The notes beneath the pieces were generated by a model. That model was given only the letters and a program-made list of their open reading frames with translations, did no database searches and was not told the origin of the DNA. A program made the position numbers and the translations under genes. A stretch of 46,350 nucleotides of DNA from Holdemanella biformis DSM 3989 (GTDB lineage Bacteria > Bacillota_I > Bacilli_A > Erysipelotrichales > Erysipelotrichaceae). The stretch spans positions 45,175 to 91,524 of the forward strand of contig NZ_DS996851.1 of the NCBI RefSeq assembly GCF_000156655.1, read 5' to 3'. Below, piece after piece: positions 1-8,495 of this stretch (the first letter of the stretch is position 1; every line of letters starts with the position of its first letter).

Positions 1-1
1 A

Positions 2-136
2 ATCGAACAAGGCAGCGAGAATAATCGTAAAGAAATGTATCAAACAATGGTAGACAAAGGATTCAGTATTTCAAGTATCGCATCCATCTTCTCAGTAAGT
101 GAAGAGTCGATTGAAAGGCTGTTGATGAAAGCTTAG
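2..136 (+). CDS. C-terminal end of an Rpn-family nuclease/transposase-like protein (cut by window edge)
   Basis: The frame is open from the first bases to a TAG at 134-136. The last 44 residues resemble the tail of Rpn-family (PD-(D/E)XK) recombination-promoting nucleases: an EQG-rich linker, then a helical end with MYQTMVDKGFS and SVSEESIERLL. The catalytic domain, if present, lies left of the window, so function cannot be tested here. A second scrap with the same kind of tail follows 10 bases later, which suggests a decayed or duplicated Rpn locus. Family assignment rests on the tail pattern only. Confidence 0.5.
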   Translation: MEQGSENNRKEMYQTMVDKGFSISSIASIFSVSEESIERLLMKA

Positions 137-146
137 GTGAAGTTAA

Positions 147-362
147 ATGTGTGAAGCTGAAAAGAGATGGCTTGAAGTAAAGTCAAAAGAATGGGAAGCT
201 GAAGGGATAAGAAAAGGAATCGAACAAGGTATTGAACAGGGTGTAGAACTAGGACAGGTTCTTTTGTACAAGACGATGTTAATGAATGGAATGAGTGTCA
301 ATGAGATTTCTAAGGTTTGTTCGATATCTGTTGAAAATCTAAAACGAGTATTAAGTAATTGA
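147..362 (+). pseudogene. Rpn-family C-terminal remnant (71 aa)
   Basis: The short reading frame starts MCEAEKRWLEVKSKEWEAEG, continues with repeated KGIEQGIEQG-type linker, and ends in a small helix-turn-helix-like tail (MSVNEISKVCSISVENLKRVL). This matches the end of Rpn-family nucleases, normally about 300 residues long, and no N-terminal nuclease domain precedes it. An in-frame TAA sits immediately before the ATG, and no good Shine-Dalgarno is visible. It most likely is the remnant of a truncated second copy; a small independently translated tail protein is possible but less likely. Confidence 0.5.
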
Positions 363-486
363 TAGGAGGAGATGAAAAATCTCTTCTTTTCTTTTATACA
401 GGGGAAAGGCCTTGAAATGCGGCTTGTTGGCTTTTTGAAATTGTAGAAGTAGATGAAAAGTACATGGATGTGTCTACACTTTTATA

Positions 487-529
487 GTTGACAAAGTGAA
501 CAAATAAATATAAAGTATACAAAGTTAAC
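487..529 (+). promoter_or_regulatory. Promoter with two GTTAAC-N3-GTTAAC-like operator sites
   Basis: TTGACA at 488-493 and TAAAGT at 511-516 are 17 bases apart and form a credible sigma-A promoter for the dehydrogenase pair. Two imperfect palindromes overlap it: GTTGAC-AAA-GTGAAC at 487-501 over the -35, and GTATAC-AAA-GTTAAC at 515-529 around the start site. Both are variants of the perfect palindrome in front of the DegV gene (26452-26472). A strong ribosome-binding site, AAAGGAGGT, lies at 532-540. Repressor binding is inferred. Confidence 0.55.
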
Positions 530-545
530 TAAAAGGAGGTGCTTT

Positions 546-1748
546 ATGAATACATTCAAGAAAATATATTGTCGAATTTTTCAGAATTGTTTTAAACTCG
601 TGATACCGGTTTTGCCCTATCGAACTCCAGAAATATTAAAGAGTACATCTTTAATTTCTCATGTTTGTAAGGATAATCATATTTCTAAAGTCATGGTTAT
701 CACAGATTTTACTGTACATCAATTAGGAATACTAAATCGTATGTGTGAACACTTAGATCATCATTCTATTGAATATGTGATATATGATAAAACGGTCGCA
801 AATCCAACAAGTGATAATGTAGAAGATGCCAGAAACTTATATTTATCTTCGAATTGTCAGGCTTTGATTGGTTTTGGTGGAGGATCTAGCATGGATTGTG
901 CTAAGGCCGTTGGTGCTAGACTTGCTCGTTGTAAAAAACCACTATCAAAGATGGAAGGAATTTTAAAGATTTGGAAGAAATTACCATTACTTATTTGTGT
1001 ACCTACCACTGCTGGAACAGGAAGTGAAACAACTCTTGCAGCTGTCATTGTAGATTCAAAAACACGCCATAAGTATGCGATCAATGATTTTTATTTGATT
1101 CCTGATTATGCCGTTTTAGATCCTAAGCCTACATTATCTCTGCCTCCATTTATTACGGCATGCACAGGGATGGATGCTTTAACTCATGCGATTGAGGCTT
1201 ATATTGGTAATTCGACCACAAAGAAGACGCGTGAATATGCGTTAAAGGCTACAAAACTAATTTTTGAGAATATATATAAGGTGTATGAAGATGGAAATGA
1301 TTTAGAAGCTAGAAGCAATATGCTCGATGCTGCCTACTATGCAGGACATGCCTTTACAGTATCCTATGTAGGATATGTGCATGCAATTGCTCATTCATTA
1401 GGTGGTAAATATAATATTGCGCATGGACTAGCCAATGCGACATTACTTGATGTTGTGTTGAAACAATATGGAGATAGTGTGTATAAGAAACTCTATGAAA
1501 TGGCTTTGTATTGTGGCATCTGTAATGCGAAGGATTCTTATAAGGTTGGTGCTGAGCGTTTTATAGAACAAATCACTTTAATGAAAAAGTATTTTGGTAT
1601 CTCATCTACATTTAGTGAATTAAAGAAATCGGATATACACGAATTAGCTCTTTATGCAGATCATGAAGCCAATCCATTATATCCAGTTCCAGTTTTGTGG
1701 GATGTAAAAGAGTTAGAAAAAGTGTATGATTTAGTAGTGGAGGATTAA
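546..1748 (+). CDS. Iron-containing (group III) alcohol dehydrogenase
   Basis: This is a cytoplasmic NAD(P)-dependent alcohol/aldehyde oxidoreductase of the Fe-ADH family. The nucleotide-binding motif GFGGGSSMDCAKAVG lies near residues 109-123, followed by PTTAGTGSE at 153-161. The four metal ligands expected for the family are visible as Asp210, His214, His279 and His293, with the usual 14-residue gap between the last two. At 400 residues it carries about 20 extra N-terminal residues over the usual 380. The start is set by AAAGGAGGT at 532-540. The aldehyde dehydrogenase gene begins 2 bases after its stop, so the two probably oxidise an alcohol to an acid (or the reverse) in sequence. The substrate cannot be read from the sequence; the shared operator with DegV makes long-chain substrates a guess. 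Confidence 0.9.
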   Translation: MNTFKKIYCRIFQNCFKLVIPVLPYRTPEILKSTSLISHVCKDNHISKVMVITDFTVHQLGILNRMCEHLDHHSIEYVIYDKTVANPTSDNVEDARNLYLSSNCQALIGFGGGSSMDCAKAVGARLARCKKPLSKMEGILKIWKKLPLLICVPTTAGTGSETTLAAVIVDSKTRHKYAINDFYLIPDYAVLDPKPTLSLPPFITACTGMDALTHAIEAYIGNSTTKKTREYALKATKLIFENIYKVYEDGNDLEARSNMLDAAYYAGHAFTVSYVGYVHAIAHSLGGKYNIAHGLANATLLDVVLKQYGDSVYKKLYEMALYCGICNAKDSYKVGAERFIEQITLMKKYFGISSTFSELKKSDIHELALYADHEANPLYPVPVLWDVKELEKVYDLVVED

Positions 1749-1750
1749 GT

Positions 1751-3097
1751 ATGGATCCAATCGTTTTAAAACAAAGAGAATTTTATAATCAACATAAAAC
1801 ACTGGATATTCATTTTAGAATAAACGCCTTAAAAACTTTAAAAAAGGCAATTTTAGCTTATGAAGACAGAATTAACGAAGCTATTAAAATGGATGTCGGA
1901 AAATCAAATTTTGAGTCTTATATGTGTGAAGTTGGGTTAGCTTTAAGCGAATTAACTTACATGGAAAAACATGTTCATAAATTTTCAAAAGAAAAAACAG
2001 TTTATACGCCATTATCTCAATTTTTATCACGTAGCTTTGAAAAGCCAAGTCCTTATGGTGTGGTGTTAGTCATTAGTCCTTGGAATTATCCTTTTTTACT
2101 TTCTATTGACCCATTAATTGATGCACTTGCAGCTGGAAATACGGTGGTATTAAAACCTAGTGAATTTAGTCCATACACATCACAAGTCATCAAAGATATG
2201 ATTGAAGAATATTTTGATTCTGAATATGTAGCTTGTGTACTTGGAGATAGTGAAGTGAGTTCTAAATTACTAGATTCAAAGTTTGACTACATTTTCTATA
2301 CAGGATCAAAACGTGTAGGAAAAATTGTGATGAATAAAGCTAGCCAACATTTAACACCAGTCACTCTAGAATTGGGAGGAAAAAGCCCTTGTATCGTTGA
2401 TAGGGATGTTGATGTTAAATTAGCGGCACGACGAATCGTTTTTGGAAAATATTTGAATTGCGGACAAACTTGCGTGGCACCAGACTACATGTTAGTACAT
2501 GAATCGATAAAGGATAGATTTATCGAATGTGTGATATCCGAAATTAAGCGTCAATATGCGAGCTTAGATGATTATGGTCATATTATTAATGAAAAGCACT
2601 ATAAGAGGATTTTAGAGTTGATTGATATGGATAAGGTTGTTTATGGTGGAAAACATCATAATCTACAAATTGAACCAACGGTAGTGGATCGTGTGGATTT
2701 TTCAGATCCAATTATGCAGGAAGAAATATTTGGCCCCGTTATGCCAATATTGACATATTCAAATTTAGATGTAGTTATAGATAAAATCAATTCCATGCCT
2801 TCTCCTTTAGCTTTATATATTTTCACAAATAATAAACAAGTATCAAAGAAAGTAACGAGTGAAGTTTCATTTGGTGGAGGTTGCATCAATGATGTGGTGA
2901 TTCACTTAGCTACAAGCAATATGGGCTTTGGTGGTGTTGGTGAAAGTGGTATGGGTTCATACCACGGAAAGCGTGGTTTTGATACGTTTAGTCATACAAA
3001 GAGTATTGTGGATAAAAAAAGAATCATTGATTTACCTATGCGTTATCAGCCTTATACAAAATTGAATGAGAAATTGATTCGCTTTTTCTTAAGATAA
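1751..3097 (+). CDS. Aldehyde dehydrogenase, class-3/fatty-aldehyde type
   Basis: This enzyme oxidises an aldehyde to the carboxylate with NAD(P). Catalytic residues are all present: Asn112 (in SPWNYPF), Lys135 (LKPSE), Glu207 (LELGGKSP) and the nucleophile Cys241 (NCGQTCVAPDY). At 448 residues, without the longer N-terminus of classes 1 and 2, it resembles the ALDH3/YwdH group, which favours medium- and long-chain or aromatic aldehydes. The Shine-Dalgarno GGAGG sits inside the end of the upstream alcohol dehydrogenase gene, so the two are translationally close and share one promoter. No terminator follows directly, but a -10-like TATAAT lies just before the next gene. Class assignment is confident; substrate is inference. 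Confidence 0.9.
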   Translation: MDPIVLKQREFYNQHKTLDIHFRINALKTLKKAILAYEDRINEAIKMDVGKSNFESYMCEVGLALSELTYMEKHVHKFSKEKTVYTPLSQFLSRSFEKPSPYGVVLVISPWNYPFLLSIDPLIDALAAGNTVVLKPSEFSPYTSQVIKDMIEEYFDSEYVACVLGDSEVSSKLLDSKFDYIFYTGSKRVGKIVMNKASQHLTPVTLELGGKSPCIVDRDVDVKLAARRIVFGKYLNCGQTCVAPDYMLVHESIKDRFIECVISEIKRQYASLDDYGHIINEKHYKRILELIDMDKVVYGGKHHNLQIEPTVVDRVDFSDPIMQEEIFGPVMPILTYSNLDVVIDKINSMPSPLALYIFTNNKQVSKKVTSEVSFGGGCINDVVIHLATSNMGFGGVGESGMGSYHGKRGFDTFSHTKSIVDKKRIIDLPMRYQPYTKLNEKLIRFFLR

Positions 3098-3113
3098 TCT
3101 TTATAATGAATAT

Positions 3114-3599
3114 ATGGAAAAAAAAGAAAAATTTGAGTATGACATCGATTTAGGTGCCATCATGGACTATGTAGAAAACCGTTTTATGTTAGTAATAAAA
3201 GATGAGGATTGGACACAGGAGGAAATTGAAATGTTGAATAGTGGTATTGATCTTCATTTTTGTTACACAAATGATATTGCGATATTTGTGCTTGAGGGTG
3301 GAGATATTGACAATAGTGATTTTTATTTCAATATTCAAGAATGTGATTGGAAAGATCATTTGTTTGCGAGTGACTGCTTAGATGTCGATATTATTTTACT
3401 AAATAAGGCAAATGAGATTTGTTTTAAAAAGTCAAAAACTTTGACAAAAGAACAAAGTCAAATTATTAAGGATTGTCTAAAACAACAAAATGAGGTATCC
3501 TTTATGCCAAGTGAATATGATGTGAATGTGCAAGGAATCCAGAGTGCATATGAACCATATGAGCTAGTACGTTTTGAAAAATGTGCAATAAAACTATAA
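3114..3599 (+). CDS. Unrecognised acidic 161-aa protein
   Basis: I do not recognise this protein. It is acidic, without a signal peptide or membrane segment, and rich in Asp/Glu with several aromatic residues, so it is probably a soluble cytoplasmic protein. It lies 16 bases after the aldehyde dehydrogenase gene and immediately before the ACT/DUF711 pair: its TAA at 3597-3599 overlaps the Shine-Dalgarno of the ACT gene. No Shine-Dalgarno is visible before its ATG. Instead TATAAT at 3102-3107 ends six bases upstream, so a transcript from there would begin at or near the ATG (leaderless). An internal start at the second Met is possible. Function unknown. Confidence 0.7.
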   Translation: MEKKEKFEYDIDLGAIMDYVENRFMLVIKDEDWTQEEIEMLNSGIDLHFCYTNDIAIFVLEGGDIDNSDFYFNIQECDWKDHLFASDCLDVDIILLNKANEICFKKSKTLTKEQSQIIKDCLKQQNEVSFMPSEYDVNVQGIQSAYEPYELVRFEKCAIKL

Positions 3600-3610
3600 G
3601 GAGAATGATG

Positions 3611-3880
3611 ATGAAGGCTGTTATTAGTGTAATTGGAAAAGACAAAGTAGGAATTTTGGCTATGATTGCCAATGAATGTGCAAACTACAATTTAAATGTA
3701 TTGGATGTAACACAAACAATTGTAGATTCAATGTTTACCATGACTATGATTGTGGCAATTGATGAAATGAGTATTCCATTAAATGAATTTGCAGAAAGAA
3801 TGGAGAACTTAGGAAAAGAAAAGAACTTAGTAATTCGTTGTATGCATCAGGATATTTTCAATTCTATGCACAAAATTTAA
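3611..3880 (+). CDS. ACT-domain protein (UPF0237 family)
   Basis: This is an 89-residue single ACT domain, the fold used to sense small molecules such as amino acids. It begins MKAVISVIGKDKVGILAMIA, typical of the UPF0237 family. Three in-frame ATGs (3605, 3608, 3611) follow AAGGAG at 3598-3603; the third has the best spacing (7 bases) and gives the usual family length. It is followed 12 bases later by a DUF711/UPF0210 gene, the conserved partner in many Firmicutes. The ligand and biochemical role of the pair are not established to my knowledge; a regulatory partnership is the natural inference. Confidence 0.88.
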   Translation: MKAVISVIGKDKVGILAMIANECANYNLNVLDVTQTIVDSMFTMTMIVAIDEMSIPLNEFAERMENLGKEKNLVIRCMHQDIFNSMHKI

Positions 3881-3892
3881 TGAGGTGTTCCT

Positions 3893-5248
3893 ATGCAGAC
3901 AAATGAAATTTTAGAAACAATAAAGATGATTGACGAAGAATATTTGGATATTCGTACAATCACAATGGGTATTAGTTTATTGGATTGTATGGATCCAGAC
4001 ATTCATGTTTCATGTCAAAAGGTTGAAGAAAAGATTTGCCGCTTAGCTAAAGACTTAGTAAAAGTAGGAAATGATTTCAGTAAGACTTATGGTATTCCAG
4101 TTGTTAATAAGAGAATTAGTGTAACACCAATTGCAATGTTAGTGGCTTGTTCTGGCGGAAATCCAGTTGAATATGCATTAACTTTAGAGCGCTGCGCTCA
4201 AAAATTAGGTGTAGATTTTATTGGTGGATATTCTGCACTTGTACAAAAAGGATATGCGGCAGGAGACAATGCGTTGATTGAATCCATTCCTGAAGCCTTG
4301 GCGAAAACACAACATGTTTGTGCAAGTGTTAATGTAGGTAGTACAAAAGCTGGAATCAATATGGATGCCGTTGCACAAATGGGTCGTATTGTGAAGTGTT
4401 GCGCGGAATATACAAAGGATGATAATTGCTTGGGTGCTGCAAAATTAGTTGTATTCTGTAATGCACCTGAAGATAATCCATTTATGGCAGGAGCTTTCCA
4501 TGGAGTAGGAGAAGCTGATTGTGTAATCAATGTTGGTGTATCCGGACCTGGTGTTGTGCGTGCTGTATTAAGTAAAGCCGATAAATCATTGCGTATGGAT
4601 CAGATTGCAGATTTAATCAAACGTACAGCTTTTAAGATTACTCGTATGGGACAATTAGTTGGAACTGTTGCGAGTGAAAAATTGGGTGTTCCATTTGGAA
4701 TTGTGGACTTGTCTTTGGCACCAACACCAGCAATTGGTGATAGTGTTGCCTACATTTTAGAAGAAATGGGATTGGAAACATGTGGCGCTTATGGAACAAC
4801 TGCATGTCTTGCGATGTTGAATGATGCCGTTAAAAAAGGGGGCGTTATGGCAACAAGTAATGTTGGTGGATTATCTGGTGCTTTTATTCCTGTAAGTGAA
4901 GATGCAGGAATGATCAATGCGGCAAGAACAGGTGCATTAAAATTAGAAAAATTAGAAGCAATGACTGCTGTATGTAGTGTTGGATTGGATATGATCGTAA
5001 TTCCAGGAGAAACAAGTGCAAGTGTTATTTCAGGAATTATTGCGGATGAAGCAGCAATCGGTATGGTTAACACAAAAACGACAGCCGTACGTGTGATTCC
5101 AGCTATTGGAAAAGATGTTGGGGATGAATTAGATTTTGGTGGTTTATTAGGTGCAGGTCCTGTTATGCCAATTTCTCAAATTTCAAATGACGTTATGATC
5201 AATCGTGGCGGAAGAATTCCAGCTCCTTTACAAGCGTTAAAGAACTAA
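3893..5248 (+). CDS. DUF711/UPF0210 (PFL-like) family protein
   Basis: The 451-residue protein has the length and the glycine-rich conserved blocks of UPF0210 (for example [39 protein letters not shown] and a [11 protein letters not shown] end). The family is often annotated as pyruvate-formate-lyase-like, but that is a fold or similarity label, and I do not see an activase-type glycyl-radical motif that would prove the chemistry. It is translationally close to the ACT gene (GAGGTG Shine-Dalgarno at 3882-3887) and ends at a clear terminator. It is probably a cytoplasmic enzyme whose activity is sensed or controlled by the ACT partner. Family call firm, function unknown. Confidence 0.88.
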   Translation: MQTNEILETIKMIDEEYLDIRTITMGISLLDCMDPDIHVSCQKVEEKICRLAKDLVKVGNDFSKTYGIPVVNKRISVTPIAMLVACSGGNPVEYALTLERCAQKLGVDFIGGYSALVQKGYAAGDNALIESIPEALAKTQHVCASVNVGSTKAGINMDAVAQMGRIVKCCAEYTKDDNCLGAAKLVVFCNAPEDNPFMAGAFHGVGEADCVINVGVSGPGVVRAVLSKADKSLRMDQIADLIKRTAFKITRMGQLVGTVASEKLGVPFGIVDLSLAPTPAIGDSVAYILEEMGLETCGAYGTTACLAMLNDAVKKGGVMATSNVGGLSGAFIPVSEDAGMINAARTGALKLEKLEAMTAVCSVGLDMIVIPGETSASVISGIIADEAAIGMVNTKTTAVRVIPAIGKDVGDELDFGGLLGAGPVMPISQISNDVMINRGGRIPAPLQALKN

Positions 5249-5254
5249 TCATTT

Positions 5255-5278
5255 AGGAAGCTTTTGCTTCCTTTTTTT
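5255..5278 (+). terminator. Rho-independent terminator after DUF711 gene
   Basis: AGGAAGC (5255-5261), a TTTT loop, GCTTCCT (5266-5272), then a T-run. It closes the ACT/DUF711 transcript. Confidence 0.9.
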
Positions 5279-5383
5279 ATATTGCTTTTTCTTTGGTTAG
5301 ATTATAGAATATATGTGTTTTAAAAAAGCTTTAATTAAAAATGTTAATTTAATATTCAGTTATATTATAGAGAGGAAAATAGA

Positions 5384-5734
5384 ATGACAATTGAAGAATG
5401 TTATATAAAAATGGGTGCTAATTATCAAGATGTTATTAAACGTTTACCAAGTGTTAGTATGATTGAGAAATTTGCACTAAAATTTAGAGAAGATACGAGT
5501 TTTCAAGAACTTGAAAAAGCTTTAAATGATAAACAAGTGGAAATAGCTTTTCGTGCAGCTCATACATTGAAAGGGGTATGCATGAATTTAGGCTTTGATC
5601 ATTTGTATAAACCAAGTTTTGAAATCACAGAAAGTTTACGTGCAGGAAACTTGGAATTGGCTTTGCAACAATTTGATGCAGTGAAAGAGCAATATACGAA
5701 AACAATTGATGCTTTAAATGAATTTGCAGCATAG
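5384..5734 (+). CDS. Stand-alone HPt (histidine phosphotransfer) protein
   Basis: This 116-residue all-helical protein carries the HPt signature AAHTLKGVCMNLG at residues 58-70, with His60 as the predicted phospho-acceptor. HPt proteins relay phosphoryl groups between hybrid sensor kinases and response regulators. Here it stands alone, with a terminator on each side, and no histidine kinase or receiver gene is in the window, so its partners are elsewhere. A GAGAGGAAAA Shine-Dalgarno precedes the ATG. A TATATTAT-type -10 lies at 5361-5368, but no convincing -35 is visible. Family call strong; pathway unknown. Confidence 0.85.
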   Translation: MTIEECYIKMGANYQDVIKRLPSVSMIEKFALKFREDTSFQELEKALNDKQVEIAFRAAHTLKGVCMNLGFDHLYKPSFEITESLRAGNLELALQQFDAVKEQYTKTIDALNEFAA

Positions 5735-5755
5735 ATCTCGAAAGAGGTCTTTTTT
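5733..5755 (+). terminator. Terminator after HPt gene
   Basis: AGATCTC (5733-5739), GAAA tetraloop, GAGGTCT (5744-5750) with one G-U pair, then a T-run. The stem begins inside the TAG stop codon. Confidence 0.85.
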
Positions 5756-5961
5756 CTTGTTGAATGAGCACCTCGATATTCACGCTTTAAAAATTTAAAG
5801 GCACATTCTATTACCGAAAAATGATTTTTTTTCAAAAAATGGGAATAGGAAATGCGTTATGCAATTTATTGTTAGAAAGAAATATTTAGATGAGTAGATG
5901 GTAACAAGAAGAATGATAATTTATTATTTGTAAATAAATGTAAAATAATTTCATTTTTATC

Positions 5962-5989
5962 TTGCAAGTTTTCAGAAAATGAATATAAT
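5962..5989 (+). promoter_or_regulatory. Promoter of the T-box operon
   Basis: TTGCAA at 5962-5967 and TATAAT at 5984-5989, 16 bases apart, with a predicted start near 5996, just before Stem I of the T-box. The 200 bases before it (5756-5961) are AT-rich and show only a short CTTTAAA/TTTAAAG inverted repeat near 5780 and no gene. Confidence 0.75.
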
Positions 5990-5995
5990 AATTTA

Positions 5996-6220
5996 CATAA
6001 ACAAAGAAGAGAAGAAGTACAAAAGTAATTTCTCTAAAGAGAGATAACGGAAGGTGTAAGTTATTGTGAAATCTTTTGGAACGTGTCTTGGAGTTATTTG
6101 GTCGAAGATTTGAGGCTAAATCGTGAATTCGCGTTAAGAATGAGGTGTCATCTGTATAGGCAGATGGAATTTTGGTGGTACCGCGTATATTACGTCCAAT
6201 GTATATTTGGGCGTTTTTTT
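5996..6220 (+). promoter_or_regulatory. T-box riboswitch, predicted arginine type (specifier CGU)
   Basis: The T-box sequence TGGTGGTACCGCG lies at 6173-6185 and the terminator is CGTCCAA (6193-6199), TTGGGCG (6207-6213) and a T-run. Stem III is CATCTG (6149-6154) with CAGATG (6161-6166). In Stem I, AGTA (6016-6019) faces GAA (6079-6081) in the loop-E part of the specifier bulge; the helix above is CAAAAG (6020-6025) with CTTTTG (6073-6078), and below is GAGA (6009-6012) with TCTT (6086-6089). The three bases after GAA are CGT (6082-6084), followed by a purine, as in the solved glycine T-box architecture. That reads arginine. The UGGN bulge is UGGU, which expects a discriminator A on the tRNA. 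Uncharged tRNA-Arg should promote readthrough into the transporter operon. Confidence 0.9.
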
Positions 6221-6305
6221 ATTGGAAAGGGTGTGTGTGAATGGAAAGTGATCGACGATATGAAATAATTTTTGATTTACACACGAAGAAAGGTAGGAAT
6301 AAAAC

Positions 6306-7067
6306 ATGAAAAAAATTATTAAATTAGGTATGGCGGCATTAACCGCATTAACAATGGCAGGATGTTCAAGTGAATCAGAGGATGTAAAAACAATTACTGT
6401 GGGGATTTCTCCAGATTATGCTCCTTATGAATCTGAAAATAAAAAGGGAGATATCGTAGGATTTGATCCAGATATGATGAAGTGTTTTGAAGAATATTTA
6501 AGTGACGAAGAAGGTGTTACTTACAAGTTAGAAATGAAGAAGATGGATTTTGATAATATCATTACTCAGCTTCAAGGAGACCAAATTGATGTAGGTATTT
6601 CTGGATTTACATATGATTCAAAACGTAAAGTAGAATGGTCAGATCCATATTTAGGATCAAGTCAAGTTGCGGTAGTTCCTAATGATTCAGAAATTGCATC
6701 GGTTTCAGATTTAGAAGGTAAATCTTTAGTTGCTCAAACAGGAGCTACTGGTGAGACGGCTGCAAAAGAAGTTAAGGATGCTAAAGTGACTGGATTAAAG
6801 AATGTGCAAGACATTATGAATGCATTAAGTGCAAATCAATATGATGCAGCAATCGTTGACTTGGGTGTAGCTAAAAACTATGTGAAGAGTGGCGAATTTA
6901 AAATGTTAGATGAATCTTTAATGGATGAACAAAACTATATTATTGCGAAAAAAGGAAATACAGATGTGATTGACAAGATGAATACATGTATTAAAAAATT
7001 CTTGGCTAGCGATGATTATGTTAAGTTGTGCAAAAAATATGGTTTATCTCCATTAGAAACAAAGTAA
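6306..7067 (+). CDS. Amino-acid ABC transporter, substrate-binding lipoprotein (predicted arginine/basic amino acid)
   Basis: A family-3 solute-binding protein, 253 residues. A lipoprotein signal peptide ends in MAGC with Cys20 as the lipidated residue, so the mature protein is anchored outside the membrane. The body has the usual start TITVGISPDYAPYE, FDPDMMKCF, and the IITQLQGDQIDVGISGFTYDSKRK block that contacts amino-acid ligands in this family. It is the first gene after the arginine-type T-box and is followed by permease and ATPase genes, so it is the receptor of a complete importer. Substrate specificity is inferred from the specifier codon, not from binding-site residues; a broader polar amino-acid range is possible. 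Confidence 0.9.
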   Translation: MKKIIKLGMAALTALTMAGCSSESEDVKTITVGISPDYAPYESENKKGDIVGFDPDMMKCFEEYLSDEEGVTYKLEMKKMDFDNIITQLQGDQIDVGISGFTYDSKRKVEWSDPYLGSSQVAVVPNDSEIASVSDLEGKSLVAQTGATGETAAKEVKDAKVTGLKNVQDIMNALSANQYDAAIVDLGVAKNYVKSGEFKMLDESLMDEQNYIIAKKGNTDVIDKMNTCIKKFLASDDYVKLCKKYGLSPLETK

Positions 7068-7087
7068 AGGAAAAGTGAGGAAAGTGT

Positions 7088-7771
7088 ATGTTTGTTGCGA
7101 TTGATCAGGTATTTACATTAGAGAATATACTCTATTTGGCAAAGGGTGCGCTGTTGTCGGTTGCGATTGCAGCGCTTTCCCTTTTAATTGGTTTAGTGCT
7201 TGGCATTTTAGGAGCAAGTGGAAGAAGAAGCAAACATAAGGTGCCTAGAGCTATAGCGTTTGTGTATGTCACAATCATTCGTGGAACCCCATTGCTTCTA
7301 CAGATTTTGATTATTTTCTCTGTTATTCCATCGATTTATACGGCATTTACAGGCAATGTATTAAGAATCAATCCCATCGTAATTGGTATGATAGCTTTAA
7401 GTATTAATTCCGGTGCTTATCAAACTGAACTTTTGCGTTCAGGCATTAATGGAGTAGATAAAGGTCAATGGGAAGCTTGTGAAACATTAGGATTATCGAA
7501 TTGGAAAACAATGAAGTTAGTAATTTTACCCCAAGCTTTCAAACGTGTTGTACCACCATTGATCAGTGAATTTATTACTTTGATTAAAGATAGTTCTTTG
7601 ATTAGTTGTATTGGAGCGGTTGAACTATTAAAAGGAGCTCAAGTTATTGGGGCTGAATATTATGATGTAATGTCGCCATATATGCTTGCGGCAATATTCT
7701 ATTTGATTATGACATGTATTGTCTCTTGTATTGGAAATAAAGTGGAAAAGAGGTTGGCTGTAAGTGATTAG
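7088..7771 (+). CDS. Amino-acid ABC transporter permease (HisMQ/GlnP family)
   Basis: A 227-residue inner-membrane permease with about five membrane segments. The EAA-type loop ([20 protein letters not shown], near residues 122-141), which docks on the ATPase, is well preserved, as is the family signature with [11 protein letters not shown] near residue 61. Start ATG with GTGAGG upstream. It lies 20 bases after the binding protein and overlaps the ATPase gene by 8 bases, so the three are one transport operon. Only one permease gene is present, so it should act as a homodimer. Confidence 0.92.
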   Translation: MFVAIDQVFTLENILYLAKGALLSVAIAALSLLIGLVLGILGASGRRSKHKVPRAIAFVYVTIIRGTPLLLQILIIFSVIPSIYTAFTGNVLRINPIVIGMIALSINSGAYQTELLRSGINGVDKGQWEACETLGLSNWKTMKLVILPQAFKRVVPPLISEFITLIKDSSLISCIGAVELLKGAQVIGAEYYDVMSPYMLAAIFYLIMTCIVSCIGNKVEKRLAVSD

Positions 7772-8495
7772 AGTAGAGAATGTTTCAAAACAATTTAATA
7801 AAACACGTGCCCTAAAAAATGTAAGCTTAGAAGTCAATAAGGGGGATATTATCTCGTTGATTGGTCCTAGTGGATCGGGTAAAAGTACATTATTACGTTG
7901 TATTCATGGTTTGGAGCATGTGGATTCAGGAAAGATTTATATGGATGATGAATGGATGAGTCTGGATGATGAAAAGAAATTTCGTGCACAAAGAAATCGT
8001 ATGGGATTTGTGTTTCAACACTTCAATTTATTTCCGAATATGTCGGTTTTACAAAATTGTAAGTTAGCACAAGTTGAGGTGTTGAATAAAACGGATGAAG
8101 AAGCTGAAAAAACAGCTTTAGAGTATTTAGATAAAGTTGGATTATTAGAAAAGAAAGATGCGTATCCAAATAATTTATCTGGTGGGCAAAAACAGCGTGT
8201 TGCGATTGCAAGAGCACTATGTATGAATCCGGATATTATGTTGTTTGATGAACCAACAAGTGCTTTGGATCCTGAAATGATCAAGGAAGTACTTGAAGTA
8301 ATGAAAGATCTTGGTAAGCAAGGTATGACGATGGTTGTTGTTACACATGAAATGGGTTTTGCCAGAAAGGTAGGGACTCGAGTTGTTTTCTTGGATCAAG
8401 GAGAAATTATAGAGGAAAACGCAAGCGAAGAGTTTTTTGCGAATCCTCAGTCGGATCGTGCAAAAGATTTTTTGAGCAAGGTATTCTACGAATGA
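7764..8495 (+). CDS. Amino-acid ABC transporter ATPase
   Basis: This 243-residue ATPase has Walker [10 protein letters not shown] (34-42), Q-loop near 85, signature LSGGQKQR (138-145), Walker B IMLFDE (158-163) and the switch His195. It belongs to the polar amino-acid family (GlnQ/HisP/ArtP type). The start is a GTG overlapping the permease stop; AGGTTGG serves as Shine-Dalgarno. Its own stop overlaps the next gene's ATG by 4 bases (ATGA), so the aminotransferase is translationally coupled to the transporter and is likely to act on the imported amino acid or a product of it. Confidence 0.94.
   Translation: MIRVENVSKQFNKTRALKNVSLEVNKGDIISLIGPSGSGKSTLLRCIHGLEHVDSGKIYMDDEWMSLDDEKKFRAQRNRMGFVFQHFNLFPNMSVLQNCKLAQVEVLNKTDEEAEKTALEYLDKVGLLEKKDAYPNNLSGGQKQRVAIARALCMNPDIMLFDEPTSALDPEMIKEVLEVMKDLGKQGMTMVVVTHEMGFARKVGTRVVFLDQGEIIEENASEEFFANPQSDRAKDFLSKVFYE

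Noticed and set aside
6083-6268. 61-residue open frame in the T-box region
   Set aside because: It lies across Stem I, Stem III and the terminator of the T-box, has no Shine-Dalgarno and odd composition.
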